DNA from: Parasalinivibrio latis
GTDB taxonomy: Bacteria; Pseudomonadota; Gammaproteobacteria; Enterobacterales; Vibrionaceae
Assembly: GCF_036825535.1 (NCBI RefSeq)
Contig: NZ_CP098812.1
Coordinates: 372,001-436,000, forward strand
Length of the DNA stretch: 64,000 nucleotides
Reading direction: 5' to 3'
The notes under the pieces are model-generated. The model was given only the letters and a program-made list of their open reading frames with translations, did not search any database and was not told the DNA's origin. Below are positions 25,501 through 35,279 of the stretch, one piece after another (the stretch's first letter is position 1; every line of letters begins with the position of its first letter). The position numbers and the translations under genes were made by a program.

Positions 25501-26852
25501 TCGACGTATCCCTATCAACATTGGCAGAAGTGCTCGGCGGTCTTCTGGTCGGCGCGGACACCTCGGTTGACGCTGTGTCGACTGACAGTCGCCAGTGCCC
25601 GGGGCAATGCCTGTTTATCGCCTTGATTGGCGAGCGTTTTGACGCCCATGACTTTGCAGCGAGTGCGGTGGAAAACGGTGCTAAAGCCTTGCTGGTTTCG
25701 CGAACACTCGATTTACCGGTACCGCAAGTCGTGGTGTCTGATACCCATGAGGCACTGGGCAAACTCGGTGCATGGGTCAACAGCCAGTGTAATGTCACCA
25801 CCGTGGCGATGACCGGGAGCTGCGGTAAAACCACGGTGAAAGAGATGGCAGCATCCATCCTGTCCCGTAAGGGCAAAGTGCTCGCCACTGCCGGTAATTT
25901 TAATAACGATATCGGCGTGCCGCTGACCCTGTTGCGCCTGACCCCGGAATACGATTTTGCCGTGATTGAACTCGGCGCCAACCATATCGGGGAAATCTCT
26001 TACACCACATCCCTTGTCAAACCGGACGCCGCGCTGGTTAACAACTTGGCTGCTGCACATCTGGAAGGGTTTGGTTCGCTGGAAGGTGTGGCGAAGGCGA
26101 AAGGCGAGATTTTTGAAGGTCTTGCAAGCGGCGCTGCAGCCGTGGTTAACCTCGATAGTATGAATGAGGCACTCTGGGCCCAGTTGCTGTCAGACAAGCG
26201 GGTTGTGACCTTTTCTTCGACCAAAACAAATGCCGATTTCCATGCAAAAACGCTGGAGCGGGACGCCGGTGGGTGCTACCGCTTCGTACTGGTCAGCCCG
26301 CAGGGAGAAGCAGAGGTAACCCTGCCGATTGCAGGACAGCACAATGTATCCAATGCCTTGGCAGCGGCAGCGCTTACGATGTCTGTTTCGGATATCTCCC
26401 TTGAAGACGTCGCCGACGGCCTGACACATACCAGCCACACCGGGGGCCGGGTGGCAATGAGTGAGCCACGCCCGGGCCTGCGTGTTATCGACGATACCTA
26501 CAACGCCAGTGTGGCAGCAATGAAAGCGGCTGCCGACCTGCTTGGTGGCTTTGACGGCCGGACGCTGATGGTTGTGGGGGATATGAAAGAGCTGGGTGAA
26601 CAGTCTGTCGCCTTGCATGCCGAAGTGGGTGACCATATTGCTGCACTCGATATTGACGATGTCGTGTCATTCGGCGCCGACAGCGAAGCGGTGACATCGG
26701 TTACCGGTGGCAAGCACTTCACTGATAAAGATTCACTTATACAACACGTTCTGAACATGACGAAAGATCAAGAAATAACCGTGCTCGTAAAGGGTGCCCG
26801 CAGTATGAAAATGGAAGAAGTCGTGATGGCACTGAAGGAGTCTGCACAATGA
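25497..26852 (+). CDS. murF: MurF, D-Ala-D-Ala-adding ligase
   Basis: 451 aa ligase that completes the UDP-MurNAc pentapeptide by adding D-alanyl-D-alanine. P-loop GSCGKTT at residues 107-113, Mur central and C-terminal domains in order. ATGA overlaps join it to murE and mraY. The D-Ala-D-Ala it needs comes from a ligase not encoded in this window. Confidence 0.97.
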   Translation: MIDVSLSTLAEVLGGLLVGADTSVDAVSTDSRQCPGQCLFIALIGERFDAHDFAASAVENGAKALLVSRTLDLPVPQVVVSDTHEALGKLGAWVNSQCNVTTVAMTGSCGKTTVKEMAASILSRKGKVLATAGNFNNDIGVPLTLLRLTPEYDFAVIELGANHIGEISYTTSLVKPDAALVNNLAAAHLEGFGSLEGVAKAKGEIFEGLASGAAAVVNLDSMNEALWAQLLSDKRVVTFSSTKTNADFHAKTLERDAGGCYRFVLVSPQGEAEVTLPIAGQHNVSNALAAAALTMSVSDISLEDVADGLTHTSHTGGRVAMSEPRPGLRVIDDTYNASVAAMKAAADLLGGFDGRTLMVVGDMKELGEQSVALHAEVGDHIAALDIDDVVSFGADSEAVTSVTGGKHFTDKDSLIQHVLNMTKDQEITVLVKGARSMKMEEVVMALKESAQ

Positions 26853-27931
26853 TTGTCTGGTTAGCAGATCTGCTTGAAGCACACCTGCCATTTATGCGTT
26901 TGTTTGAGTACCTGACATTCCGTTCGATTGTCAGTGTCCTCACTGCACTGCTGATTTCCCTGTGGATGGGGCCACGCCTGATCGCACGTTTGCAGATGAT
27001 GCAGATCGGCCAGGTTGTCCGTAACGACGGGCCAGAATCACACTTCAGCAAGCGTGGCACGCCGACCATGGGCGGTATCATGATCCTAGCGGCTATCACT
27101 GTTACCACGCTGCTATGGGCTGACCTGTCAAACCCTTATATCTGGGCGGTGTTGGTGGTACTCCTTGGCTACGGTGCGGTTGGTTTTGTGGATGATTACC
27201 GCAAGGTAGTGCGCAAGAATACCGACGGCCTGGTTGCCCGCTGGAAATACTTCTGGCAGTCAGCTATTGCGCTGGTAGTCGCCTTTGCCCTGTATGCGCA
27301 CGGCAAGGATACCTCGGCAACCCAGTTGGTTGTGCCGTTTTTCAAAGATGTCATGCCTCAGCTTGGTGCGTTCTATATCGTGCTGACCTATTTCGTGATT
27401 GTCGGTACCAGCAATGCGGTCAACCTGACGGACGGCCTGGATGGCCTGGCGATCATGCCAACAGTCATGGTGGCATCCGGTTTTGCCTTTATTGCCTGGG
27501 CAACCGGTAACGTTAATTTTGCTGAATACCTCCACATTCCTTACATCCCGTATGCTGCAGAACTGGTGGTGTTCTGTGCCGCGATAGTCGGGGCCGGCCT
27601 TGGCTTCCTATGGTTCAACACCTATCCGGCTCAGGTATTTATGGGCGATGTAGGCTCGCTGGCACTTGGTGGTGCGCTGGGTACCATCGCTGTGCTGGTG
27701 CGACAGGAATTGCTGCTGGTGGTCATGGGTGGTGTATTTGTGATGGAAACCGTCTCGGTTATCCTCCAGGTGGGTTCATACAAGCTGCGTGGCCAGCGTA
27801 TTTTCCGTATGGCACCTATCCACCACCACTATGAGCTGAAAGGCTGGCCGGAGCCACGCGTTATTGTGCGTTTCTGGATTATTTCCCTGATGCTGGTGCT
27901 GATTGCGCTGGCAACATTGAAGGTGCGTTAA
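26849..27931 (+). CDS. mraY: MraY, lipid I synthase
   Basis: 360 aa polytopic inner-membrane enzyme, about ten helices, that transfers phospho-MurNAc-pentapeptide to undecaprenyl phosphate. The catalytic aspartates lie in FVDDYRK and NLTDGLDGLA, and the histidine loop in PIHHHYELKGW. Full family length (360). The stop shares one base with the murD start. Confidence 0.98.
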   Translation: MIVWLADLLEAHLPFMRLFEYLTFRSIVSVLTALLISLWMGPRLIARLQMMQIGQVVRNDGPESHFSKRGTPTMGGIMILAAITVTTLLWADLSNPYIWAVLVVLLGYGAVGFVDDYRKVVRKNTDGLVARWKYFWQSAIALVVAFALYAHGKDTSATQLVVPFFKDVMPQLGAFYIVLTYFVIVGTSNAVNLTDGLDGLAIMPTVMVASGFAFIAWATGNVNFAEYLHIPYIPYAAELVVFCAAIVGAGLGFLWFNTYPAQVFMGDVGSLALGGALGTIAVLVRQELLLVVMGGVFVMETVSVILQVGSYKLRGQRIFRMAPIHHHYELKGWPEPRVIVRFWIISLMLVLIALATLKVR

Positions 27932-29280
27932 TGATCGGATTGCATGGCGTGAACAGTGTCGTGGTAATAGGGCTCGGTATGACCGGGCTCTCCGTCGTTA
28001 ACTACCTCAAGCGTCTGCCCCTTGGGCTGACAGTTCGCGTTATTGATACCCGCGCGACAGCGCCGGGTGCGGACCAGTTGCCGGCTGATGTTGAACTCTG
28101 TGCCGGTGAGTGGAATATGGATTGGCTGCTGGGCGCAGACCTGGTAGTCGCCAGCCCGGGTATTGCGCTCTCAACCCCTGAACTGCGCAAAGCTGCAGAA
28201 CAGGGCATTGAGATTGTGGGAGACATCGAGCTTTTCGCCCGCGCTGCCGATGCGCCAGTTGTAGCGATTACCGGTTCCAATGGCAAAAGCACGGTGACAG
28301 CACTGACCGGTGAGATGGCGTGCCTTGGTGGCGTGAATGCCGGTGTCGGAGGCAATATCGGCCATGCTGCACTGGACCTTCTTGGCAAGGGGCATGAGCT
28401 GTATGTCCTCGAGCTTTCCAGCTTCCAGCTCGAAACCACGTCTTCTCTGAAGTTGAAGGCGGCGGCTTACCTGAACCTGTCTGAAGACCACATGGACCGC
28501 TATCCCGGTGGCATGGCGGATTACGACAACGCCAAGCAGCGTATATTCCTCAATGCCGAGCTGGCTGTGAGCAATGAAGCGGAGATTGAAACCCGCCCAT
28601 TCAACGACGTGGAAACGGTTTGTTTTGGCGATCGTAATGCGGAATACCGCCTTGGTATGCACGAGGGCAAAACCTGGCTTTTCGTCAGGAATGAGCCGGT
28701 TATCGCCGGTGATGAAGTCGCCCTTGTTGGCCGCCACAACCAGTACAACTGCCTGGCCGCCATGGCTCTGGCCGATGCGGCCGGTATTTCCCGTGCAGGC
28801 CAGCTTGATGCTATCCGCAGCTTTACCGGGCTTTCTCACCGCTGTCAGTTGGTGGCGAGGAGTAAAGGCGTACGCTGGGTGAATGACTCCAAGGCAACCA
28901 ATGTAGCCAGCACACTGGCAGCACTTGATGGCCTGGAGCTGGACGGCAAGCTCTATCTGCTCATGGGCGGTGACGGAAAGGGTGCAGATTTTTCAAGCCT
29001 GAAACCTGCGCTCGACAAGCTTAATGTGGCGCTTTACTGTTTTGGCGCAGACGGTGACAAATTTATGCCACTGACTGATACCAGCAAGCGCGTTGAAACC
29101 ATGGCCGAGGCCATGGCAGAGATTGCCGGGGTGGTCAAAGACGGCGATATGGTACTGCTGTCCCCTGCGTGTGCGAGCTTCGACCAGTTTGCCAACTTTA
29201 TGGCACGCGGTGATGCCTTTGCACAACTGGCAAAAGAATATGCCGGTTTGGCTGGCCAGGCCGCTGGGGGGATGCAGTAA
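27931..29280 (+). CDS. murD: MurD, D-glutamate ligase
   Basis: 449 aa ligase that adds D-glutamate to UDP-MurNAc-L-Ala. ATP loop GSNGKST at residues 115-121, N-terminal Rossmann-like domain and NDSKATN in the centre. One-base overlaps at both ends (TAATG) join it tightly to mraY and ftsW. Confidence 0.98.
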   Translation: MIGLHGVNSVVVIGLGMTGLSVVNYLKRLPLGLTVRVIDTRATAPGADQLPADVELCAGEWNMDWLLGADLVVASPGIALSTPELRKAAEQGIEIVGDIELFARAADAPVVAITGSNGKSTVTALTGEMACLGGVNAGVGGNIGHAALDLLGKGHELYVLELSSFQLETTSSLKLKAAAYLNLSEDHMDRYPGGMADYDNAKQRIFLNAELAVSNEAEIETRPFNDVETVCFGDRNAEYRLGMHEGKTWLFVRNEPVIAGDEVALVGRHNQYNCLAAMALADAAGISRAGQLDAIRSFTGLSHRCQLVARSKGVRWVNDSKATNVASTLAALDGLELDGKLYLLMGGDGKGADFSSLKPALDKLNVALYCFGADGDKFMPLTDTSKRVETMAEAMAEIAGVVKDGDMVLLSPACASFDQFANFMARGDAFAQLAKEYAGLAGQAAGGMQ

Positions 29281-30470
29281 TGCGACAGTGGATTGGTGGT
29301 CTGGCAGAGAAAATAAATGCCAAGGCAACGCCGGCTCCGGCAGTGCTTTATGACCGCCAATTGGTGTGGCTTTCCTTCGGGCTGATGATGACCGGCCTGG
29401 TGATGGTGAGCTCTGCGTCCATTCCGGTAGCCACCCGTCTTGCTGATGCGCCGTTCCTGTTTGCTATCCGCCATGGGGTTTACCTGGTGGGTGCCCTTGC
29501 ACTGGCGTGTTTCTGCCTGCGTATCCCATTGTTTCGCTGGCAACAGCTCAGTGGACCTATGTTGATTGGCTCTATCGTCCTATTGCTGGCCGTTTTGGTC
29601 GTTGGCCGGTCGGTAAACGGTGCGGTTCGCTGGCTGCCACTCGGTGTGATTAACTTCCAGCCTGCAGAGCTTGCCAAGCTGTCATTGTTTCTGTTTATGG
29701 CCGGTTACCTGGTGCGTCGCCATGGTGAGGTACGTGAGCGTATCCGAGGCTTTGTAAAGCCGCTCGGCGTATTGGCAGTTATGGCTTTCCTGCTGCTGTT
29801 GCAGCCGGATCTGGGCTCCGTGGTTGTGATGTTCGTCACTACTGTTGGCATGTTATTTATCGCCGGGGCAAAACTGTGGCAGTTTATCGCCCTGTTGCTG
29901 ACCGGTGTGGGTCTTGTCGCTGCAGCTATCCTTGCTGAGCCTTACCGGGTGGCACGTGTTACTGCCTTCCTTGATCCGTGGAAAGATCCGTTTGGCAGCG
30001 GCTATCAGCTTACCCAGTCATTGATGGCATTTGGCCGGGGGGAAATATTCGGCCAGGGGCTGGGTAACTCAATTCAAAAACTTGAGTACCTGCCTGAAGC
30101 CCATACCGACTTCGTGTTTGCGGTTGTTGGTGAAGAACTGGGTTTTGTTGGCGTGACGCTGATTCTGCTGATGGTGTTCGCCCTGGTATTCAAGGCCCTG
30201 ATGATTGGCAAACGTTGCCTTGAGCATGACCGGCTGTTTTCCGGCTTCCTCTCTTTCGGTATCGGGATCTGGTTTGCTTTCCAGAGCCTGGTTAACGTTG
30301 GCGCGGCCGCCGGTATTGTGCCGACCAAGGGCCTGACGCTGCCACTGGTCAGTTATGGTGGCTCCAGCTTGTTTATTATGTCTGCTGCAGTGGCGATTCT
30401 GCTGCGCATTGATTACGAATACCGCCTGGCGACGGCACAGGCGCACCAAAGATTGAGAAATAATGACTGA
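29280..30470 (+). CDS. ftsW: FtsW, septal glycan polymerase
   Basis: 396 aa SEDS-family membrane protein with about ten helices that polymerises lipid II at the septum with FtsI. SEDS landmarks are visible: GAVRWLPLG, the FQPAELAKL segment, EAHTDFVFAVVGEELG and LPLVSYGGSS. The murG ATG lies eight bases before its stop. Confidence 0.97.
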   Translation: MRQWIGGLAEKINAKATPAPAVLYDRQLVWLSFGLMMTGLVMVSSASIPVATRLADAPFLFAIRHGVYLVGALALACFCLRIPLFRWQQLSGPMLIGSIVLLLAVLVVGRSVNGAVRWLPLGVINFQPAELAKLSLFLFMAGYLVRRHGEVRERIRGFVKPLGVLAVMAFLLLLQPDLGSVVVMFVTTVGMLFIAGAKLWQFIALLLTGVGLVAAAILAEPYRVARVTAFLDPWKDPFGSGYQLTQSLMAFGRGEIFGQGLGNSIQKLEYLPEAHTDFVFAVVGEELGFVGVTLILLMVFALVFKALMIGKRCLEHDRLFSGFLSFGIGIWFAFQSLVNVGAAAGIVPTKGLTLPLVSYGGSSLFIMSAAVAILLRIDYEYRLATAQAHQRLRNND

Positions 30471-31530
30471 GGCCAAGAAGTCAAAACGGTTATTGGTAAT
30501 GGCCGGTGGTACCGGTGGGCATGTGTTCCCGGGACTGGCCGTTGCAAAAAAGCTCCGCGAAGAGGGCTGGGAAATCCGTTGGCTGGGAACAGCAGACCGG
30601 ATGGAAGCTGACCTTGTTCCGCAGCACGGCATTGATATTGATTTTATCGAAGTAAAAGGTGTGGTTGGGCAAGGCCTGATGCGAAAACTGACCGCACCTT
30701 TGACCGTCGCCAAAGCAGTGATGCAGGCCCGGCGTTATATTTCTGCGTGGAAGCCGGATGCTGTGCTTGGTATGGGCGGCTACGTAAGTGGCCCGGGCGG
30801 CGTAGCTGCCTGGATTAACAATATCCCGGTTGTCCTCCATGAGCAAAATGCCGTGGCAGGGCTGACCAACCGGATGCTGGCAAAAATTGCATCCAGGGTA
30901 ATGCAGGCGTTCCCTGGTGCATTTAAGGACGCACCGGTTGTCGGTAACCCGGTCCGGGAAGACGTGGTGGCATTGGCTGAACCGCAGGTCCGGATGGCAG
31001 AGCGGGTAGGCCCGGTCCGCATCCTGATTATGGGTGGCAGCCAGGGAGCGAGGGTGCTGAACCATACCGTGCCGGAAGCAGCGGCGCTTTTTGGTGAAAA
31101 AGCTGAAATCTGGCATCAGGCAGGCAAAGGTAACGAGGCGGATACCCAGGCTCGCTATAAAGCAGCCGGCGTGGACGCGCGGGTCACCGAATTTATCAAA
31201 GATGTATCTGAAGCCTATGCCTGGGCTGACCTGATTATCTGCCGTTCAGGTGCACTGACAGTGTCTGAGCTTTCTGCCGCAGGACTGGCAGCGATTTTTG
31301 TGCCTTTTATGCACAAAGACCGTCAGCAGGCACTTAATGCTGACCATTTGGTTGTAAATGGTGCAGCCATGATGATTGAACAGCAAGATTTAACTGCGGC
31401 CAGCCTGGCTGAACAGGTTAACAGTCTGGACCGCAATGCACTGCTGATGATGGCAATGAAGGCTCGTCAGCAGGCAATTACAGACGCGGATGAACGTGTT
31501 GCTGACGCGATTAAAGCGGTAGCGAACTAA
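30463..31530 (+). CDS. murG: MurG, lipid II synthase
   Basis: 355 aa peripheral membrane glycosyltransferase that adds GlcNAc to lipid I. The N-terminal GGTGGH loop is at residues 15-20; the second G-loop MGGSQGARVLN and the HEQNAVAGLTNR segment are also present. It overlaps ftsW by eight bases. Confidence 0.97.
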   Translation: MTEAKKSKRLLVMAGGTGGHVFPGLAVAKKLREEGWEIRWLGTADRMEADLVPQHGIDIDFIEVKGVVGQGLMRKLTAPLTVAKAVMQARRYISAWKPDAVLGMGGYVSGPGGVAAWINNIPVVLHEQNAVAGLTNRMLAKIASRVMQAFPGAFKDAPVVGNPVREDVVALAEPQVRMAERVGPVRILIMGGSQGARVLNHTVPEAAALFGEKAEIWHQAGKGNEADTQARYKAAGVDARVTEFIKDVSEAYAWADLIICRSGALTVSELSAAGLAAIFVPFMHKDRQQALNADHLVVNGAAMMIEQQDLTAASLAEQVNSLDRNALLMMAMKARQQAITDADERVADAIKAVAN

Positions 31531-31549
31531 AACTGGTTGGAATGTAGTA

Positions 31550-33013
31550 ATGGGTAAACTCGACAGTCAACAGCTCGCCAAGATACGCACCATGGTGCCG
31601 GAAATGCGCCGGGTTGAACGTATTCACTTTGTCGGTATCGGTGGTGCCGGCATGAGCGGTATTGCCGAAGTGCTGGTCAACGAAGGGTACAAGGTCAGCG
31701 GTTCTGACCTTGGCGAAAATGCGGTAACTGAGCGCCTGGCTGCCAAAGGTGCCTCCATCTTTATCGGCCATGCGCAGGAAAACGTAGCCGGTGCCAGCGT
31801 AGTGGTTGTTTCCACAGCCATCAAAGCAGACAACCCGGAGTTGCTTGCTGCGCAGGAAATGCGTGTCCCTGTTGTACGCCGGGCAGAAATGCTGGCCGAA
31901 CTGATGCGCTACCGTCACGGTATTGCAGTTGCAGGTACCCACGGCAAGACGACAACGACCGCCCTGATCACCCAGATTTACTCAGAAGCCGGGCTGGATC
32001 CGACGTTTGTAAACGGCGGCCTGGTGAAAAGTGCCGGGACCAATGCACGCCTTGGCTGCAGCCGTTTCTTTATTGCCGAAGCGGATGAAAGTGATGCGTC
32101 ATTCCTCCACCTACAGCCAATGGTGAGTGTGGTGACGAATATCGAAGCCGACCATATGGACACCTACCAGGGTGACTTCGAGATCCTGAAACAGACTTTC
32201 GTCGATTTCCTCCACAACCTGCCGTTTTACGGCCTGGCTGTCATGTGTGTGGACGATCCTGTGGTGCGTGAACTGTTGCCGCGTATTGGCCGCCAGATCA
32301 TCACTTACGGTTTTTCTGAGGATGCGGATGTACGCATTTCAAATTACCGTCAGGAAGGGCAACGCGGCCTGTTCACTGTTCACCGCAAAGACAAACCTGC
32401 TCTGGATATCGAACTGAATATCCCAGGCCGTCACAACGCACTCAATGCATCAGCTGCGATTGCCGTTGCATCAGAAGAGCATGTCGATGACGCTGCAATT
32501 CTGTCTGCCCTTGCAAGCTTTGAAGGCACTGGCCGTCGTTTTGACCAGCTTGGTGTGTTCAACATTGACGATGGCGATGTGATGCTGGTGGACGATTATG
32601 GCCACCACCCAAGTGAAGTAGACGTTACCATCCAGGCTGCGCGTGCAGGATGGCCAGACCGCCGTCTGGTGATGGTATTCCAGCCACACCGCTACAGCCG
32701 GACCCGGGACCTTTATGATGACTTCGCCCATGTGCTCGAGCAGGTGGATGTACTGCTGATGCTGGATGTTTATTCCGCCGGTGAAGCACCAATTGCCGGT
32801 GCAGACAGCCGCAGCCTGTGCCGCACAATTCGCGGGCGTGGAAAACTGGATCCGATTTTTGTACCTGAACCGGAAGCACTGCCTGCCGCACTGGCGAATG
32901 TGGTTCAAGCCGGTGATTTGGTGTTGGCACAGGGGGCTGGTGACATCAGCAAGCTGGCCCGTAACCTGGCCAAGACAGAATTGGACCGTGAGGCCCTGGC
33001 CGCACTGTCCTGA
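31550..33013 (+). CDS. murC: MurC, L-alanine ligase
   Basis: 487 aa ligase that adds L-alanine to UDP-MurNAc, the first amino acid of the stem peptide. HFVGIGGAGMSGIAE near the start and the ATP loop GTHGKTT (129-135) are typical. It is the last gene of the Mur block. The ddl gene that follows murC in E. coli is absent; 205 bases with a promoter lie before ftsQ instead. Confidence 0.98.
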   Translation: MGKLDSQQLAKIRTMVPEMRRVERIHFVGIGGAGMSGIAEVLVNEGYKVSGSDLGENAVTERLAAKGASIFIGHAQENVAGASVVVVSTAIKADNPELLAAQEMRVPVVRRAEMLAELMRYRHGIAVAGTHGKTTTTALITQIYSEAGLDPTFVNGGLVKSAGTNARLGCSRFFIAEADESDASFLHLQPMVSVVTNIEADHMDTYQGDFEILKQTFVDFLHNLPFYGLAVMCVDDPVVRELLPRIGRQIITYGFSEDADVRISNYRQEGQRGLFTVHRKDKPALDIELNIPGRHNALNASAAIAVASEEHVDDAAILSALASFEGTGRRFDQLGVFNIDDGDVMLVDDYGHHPSEVDVTIQAARAGWPDRRLVMVFQPHRYSRTRDLYDDFAHVLEQVDVLLMLDVYSAGEAPIAGADSRSLCRTIRGRGKLDPIFVPEPEALPAALANVVQAGDLVLAQGAGDISKLARNLAKTELDREALAALS

Positions 33014-33123
33014 TTTTTGTTCAATCCCCTGGCGACAGGGGGCGAAAAACAGTGTGTAATGGTGGAAATTTAATCGTTTTCGTCATTTTATGGAATCTTA
33101 ACCGCTCAATCGGTGATTGAGCA

Positions 33124-33152
33124 CTTACATTGGGGGTAGACCACGCTATAAT
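33124..33152 (+). promoter_or_regulatory. Promoter of ftsQAZ
   Basis: CTTACA (33124-33129), 17 bases, then a perfect TATAAT (33147-33152), about 67 bases before ftsQ, in the place where E. coli has the end of ddlB. Confidence 0.65.
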
Positions 33153-33218
33153 CGCTCAACTTTGCTTGAGAGAAATGAGCGGGTCATTGCTGAAAACATA
33201 GGGCGTTAGCAGCACAAC

Positions 33219-33977
33219 ATGACAGAAATGACTGCTGAACAATCAGAAATGCCATCCTCGTGTGCCTGGACACACTGGGGTGGTTTGGCGTTTCTGGTTG
33301 TCGTACTGGTGGCCGTTTTCTGGGGAATCAGCAGCACGCTTTCGTGGATGACGGATGGCCAGAGAATGCCCCTATCCCAATTGGTGGTTGAAGGCCAGCA
33401 TAAACATGTGTCCTCAACCGAAGTGCGGGATGCCGTTTTAGGGCTCGCCCCATTGGGGAGTTTTATGACCCAGGATGTTAATGCTGTCCAGCATGCTGTA
33501 GAGCAACTTCCCTGGGTAAAGCAGGTGTCGGTCAGGAAGCAATGGCCGGATCTGCTTAAGGTGTTTATCACCGAATTCAAACCCGCTGCGATTTGGAATG
33601 ACAACGCACTGGTTGATCCTGAAGCCGAAGTGTTTCCGGCTAATGTCTCTGACGTGCAAAAGCCCATGGTTAAGCTGTATGGGCCAGAGGGGACAGAAAA
33701 AGAAGTGATGGATGCATGGCTGGATGCAGAAAACATTCTCAAGCCTTATGGCATTGAGGTTGCAAGCCTTGCACTAAATACCCGCCGCTCCTGGAAAATG
33801 GTGACTGCCAAAGGGACGCGGATTGAACTTGGGCGAGTTGACAGGGCTAACCGCCTGCACCGTCTGGGGGATTTACTCGGGGACATAGAAGCCAAAGGAC
33901 GGCCGATTGAATACATTGATTTACGTTATGACACTGGTGCTGCCGTTGGCTGGAAGCACAACCCGGAACAAGAATAA
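33219..33977 (+). CDS. ftsQ: FtsQ, cell division protein
   Basis: 252 aa with a cytoplasmic tail, one transmembrane helix (about residues 20-38), a POTRA domain (about 48-118) and a beta domain. It docks FtsL and FtsB at the division site. The POTRA sequence begins PLSQLVVEG as in the family. ftsA starts 12 bases downstream. Confidence 0.95.
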   Translation: MTEMTAEQSEMPSSCAWTHWGGLAFLVVVLVAVFWGISSTLSWMTDGQRMPLSQLVVEGQHKHVSSTEVRDAVLGLAPLGSFMTQDVNAVQHAVEQLPWVKQVSVRKQWPDLLKVFITEFKPAAIWNDNALVDPEAEVFPANVSDVQKPMVKLYGPEGTEKEVMDAWLDAENILKPYGIEVASLALNTRRSWKMVTAKGTRIELGRVDRANRLHRLGDLLGDIEAKGRPIEYIDLRYDTGAAVGWKHNPEQE

Positions 33978-33989
33978 GAGATTGCGCTA

Positions 33990-35246
33990 ATGAACAAGGC
34001 GACTGACAAATCACTGATTGTCGGATTGGATATCGGGACCTCAAAGGTTTCGGTTCTGGTCAGTGAAGTTCTGCCAGACGGTCAGATTAATGTAATCGGC
34101 CTGGGCAGCAGTCCTTCACGTGGTATGGACAAGGGTGGTGTCAACGATCTCGAATCTGTGGTCAAGTCAGTTCAGCGTGCAGTCAATGAAGCTGAGATCA
34201 TGGCGGATTGCCAGATCAGTTCTGTCTACCTGTCGCTGTCAGGCAAGCATATTCACTGCCAGACAGAACGCGGCATGGGTACCATCTCTGACGAAGAGGT
34301 GACACAAGACGACGTAGACAATGTTATTCATACCGCGAAATCGGTAAAGATCAGTGACGAATACCGTGTTCTGCACGTTATTCCGCAGGAATACAAGATT
34401 GATTACCAAGAGGGGATCCGAAACCCGATTGGTTTATCCGGCGTCCGGATGGAGGCCAGCGTTCACCTGATTACCTGCCACAACGATACGGCTCGAAATA
34501 TCGAAAAGGCGGTAGAGCGTTGCAACCTCAAGGTTGACCAGCTGATTTTCTCCGGCTTGTCAGCCAGCAATGCGGTTGTCACCCAGGATGAAAAAGAGCT
34601 GGGCGTGTGCGTGGTCGATATCGGCGGCGGCACCATGGACTTGGCTATCTGGACCGGCGGTGCACTGCGTCACGCGGAAGTGATTCCGTATGCCGGCAAC
34701 GTAATCACCAGCGATATAGCGTATGCCTTCGGCACACCGCTGAGTGACGCGGAAGAAATCAAAGTTAAATATGGCTGTGCGCTGAGCGAAATGGTCAGCA
34801 AAGACGCCAAGGTAAACGTACCAAGTGTCGGGGGCCGTCCTTCACGGACACTGCAGCGCCAGACACTGGCAGAGGTCATTGAACCTCGCTGCACCGAGCT
34901 GATGGGCTTGGTAAATCAAAAAATTCTCGGTGTGCAGGCAAAACTGCGCCAGGAAGGAATAAAGCACCATCTTGCCGCTGGCATTGTGATCACCGGTGGG
35001 GCATCACAAATGCACGGCTTGGTAGAGTGCGCGGAACGGGTGGTACAGAACCAGGTACGGGTTGGGCAGCCAATCGGTGTGACTGGTCTGACGGATTACG
35101 TCCAGGCCCCTTATTACGCAACAGCAGTTGGACTGCTGCAGTATGGCAGGGACAACATTTTAGCGGAAAATCATGAACCTGAGCAGAAACGCACTGTCTC
35201 AAGTGTATTCAGCAAGCTCAGTAGTTGGATTAAGAAAGAATTTTAA
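33990..35246 (+). CDS. ftsA: FtsA, actin-like tether of FtsZ
   Basis: 418 aa actin-fold ATPase that ties FtsZ filaments to the membrane and recruits later division proteins. GLDIGTSKV (phosphate 1) near the start and VVDIGGGTMDLA (phosphate 2) mark the nucleotide site. The protein ends in an amphipathic membrane-targeting helix, SKLSSWIKKEF, with the family's hydrophobic/basic pattern. ftsZ follows after 33 bases. Confidence 0.98.
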   Translation: MNKATDKSLIVGLDIGTSKVSVLVSEVLPDGQINVIGLGSSPSRGMDKGGVNDLESVVKSVQRAVNEAEIMADCQISSVYLSLSGKHIHCQTERGMGTISDEEVTQDDVDNVIHTAKSVKISDEYRVLHVIPQEYKIDYQEGIRNPIGLSGVRMEASVHLITCHNDTARNIEKAVERCNLKVDQLIFSGLSASNAVVTQDEKELGVCVVDIGGGTMDLAIWTGGALRHAEVIPYAGNVITSDIAYAFGTPLSDAEEIKVKYGCALSEMVSKDAKVNVPSVGGRPSRTLQRQTLAEVIEPRCTELMGLVNQKILGVQAKLRQEGIKHHLAAGIVITGGASQMHGLVECAERVVQNQVRVGQPIGVTGLTDYVQAPYYATAVGLLQYGRDNILAENHEPEQKRTVSSVFSKLSSWIKKEF

Positions 35247-35279
35247 ACCTGATGCGAACAGGAACTACGGAGAGAACTT

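Noticed and set aside
28171..28839. 222-codon leftward frame inside murD
   Set aside because: Antisense shadow created by codon bias; murD is intact on the other strand.
30069..30713. 214-codon leftward frame across ftsW and murG
   Set aside because: Antisense shadow over two intact, overlapping genes.
33014..33218. Remnant of ddl between murC and ftsQ
   Set aside because: No frame or motif of D-Ala ligase can be recognised; the gap is explained by a promoter.
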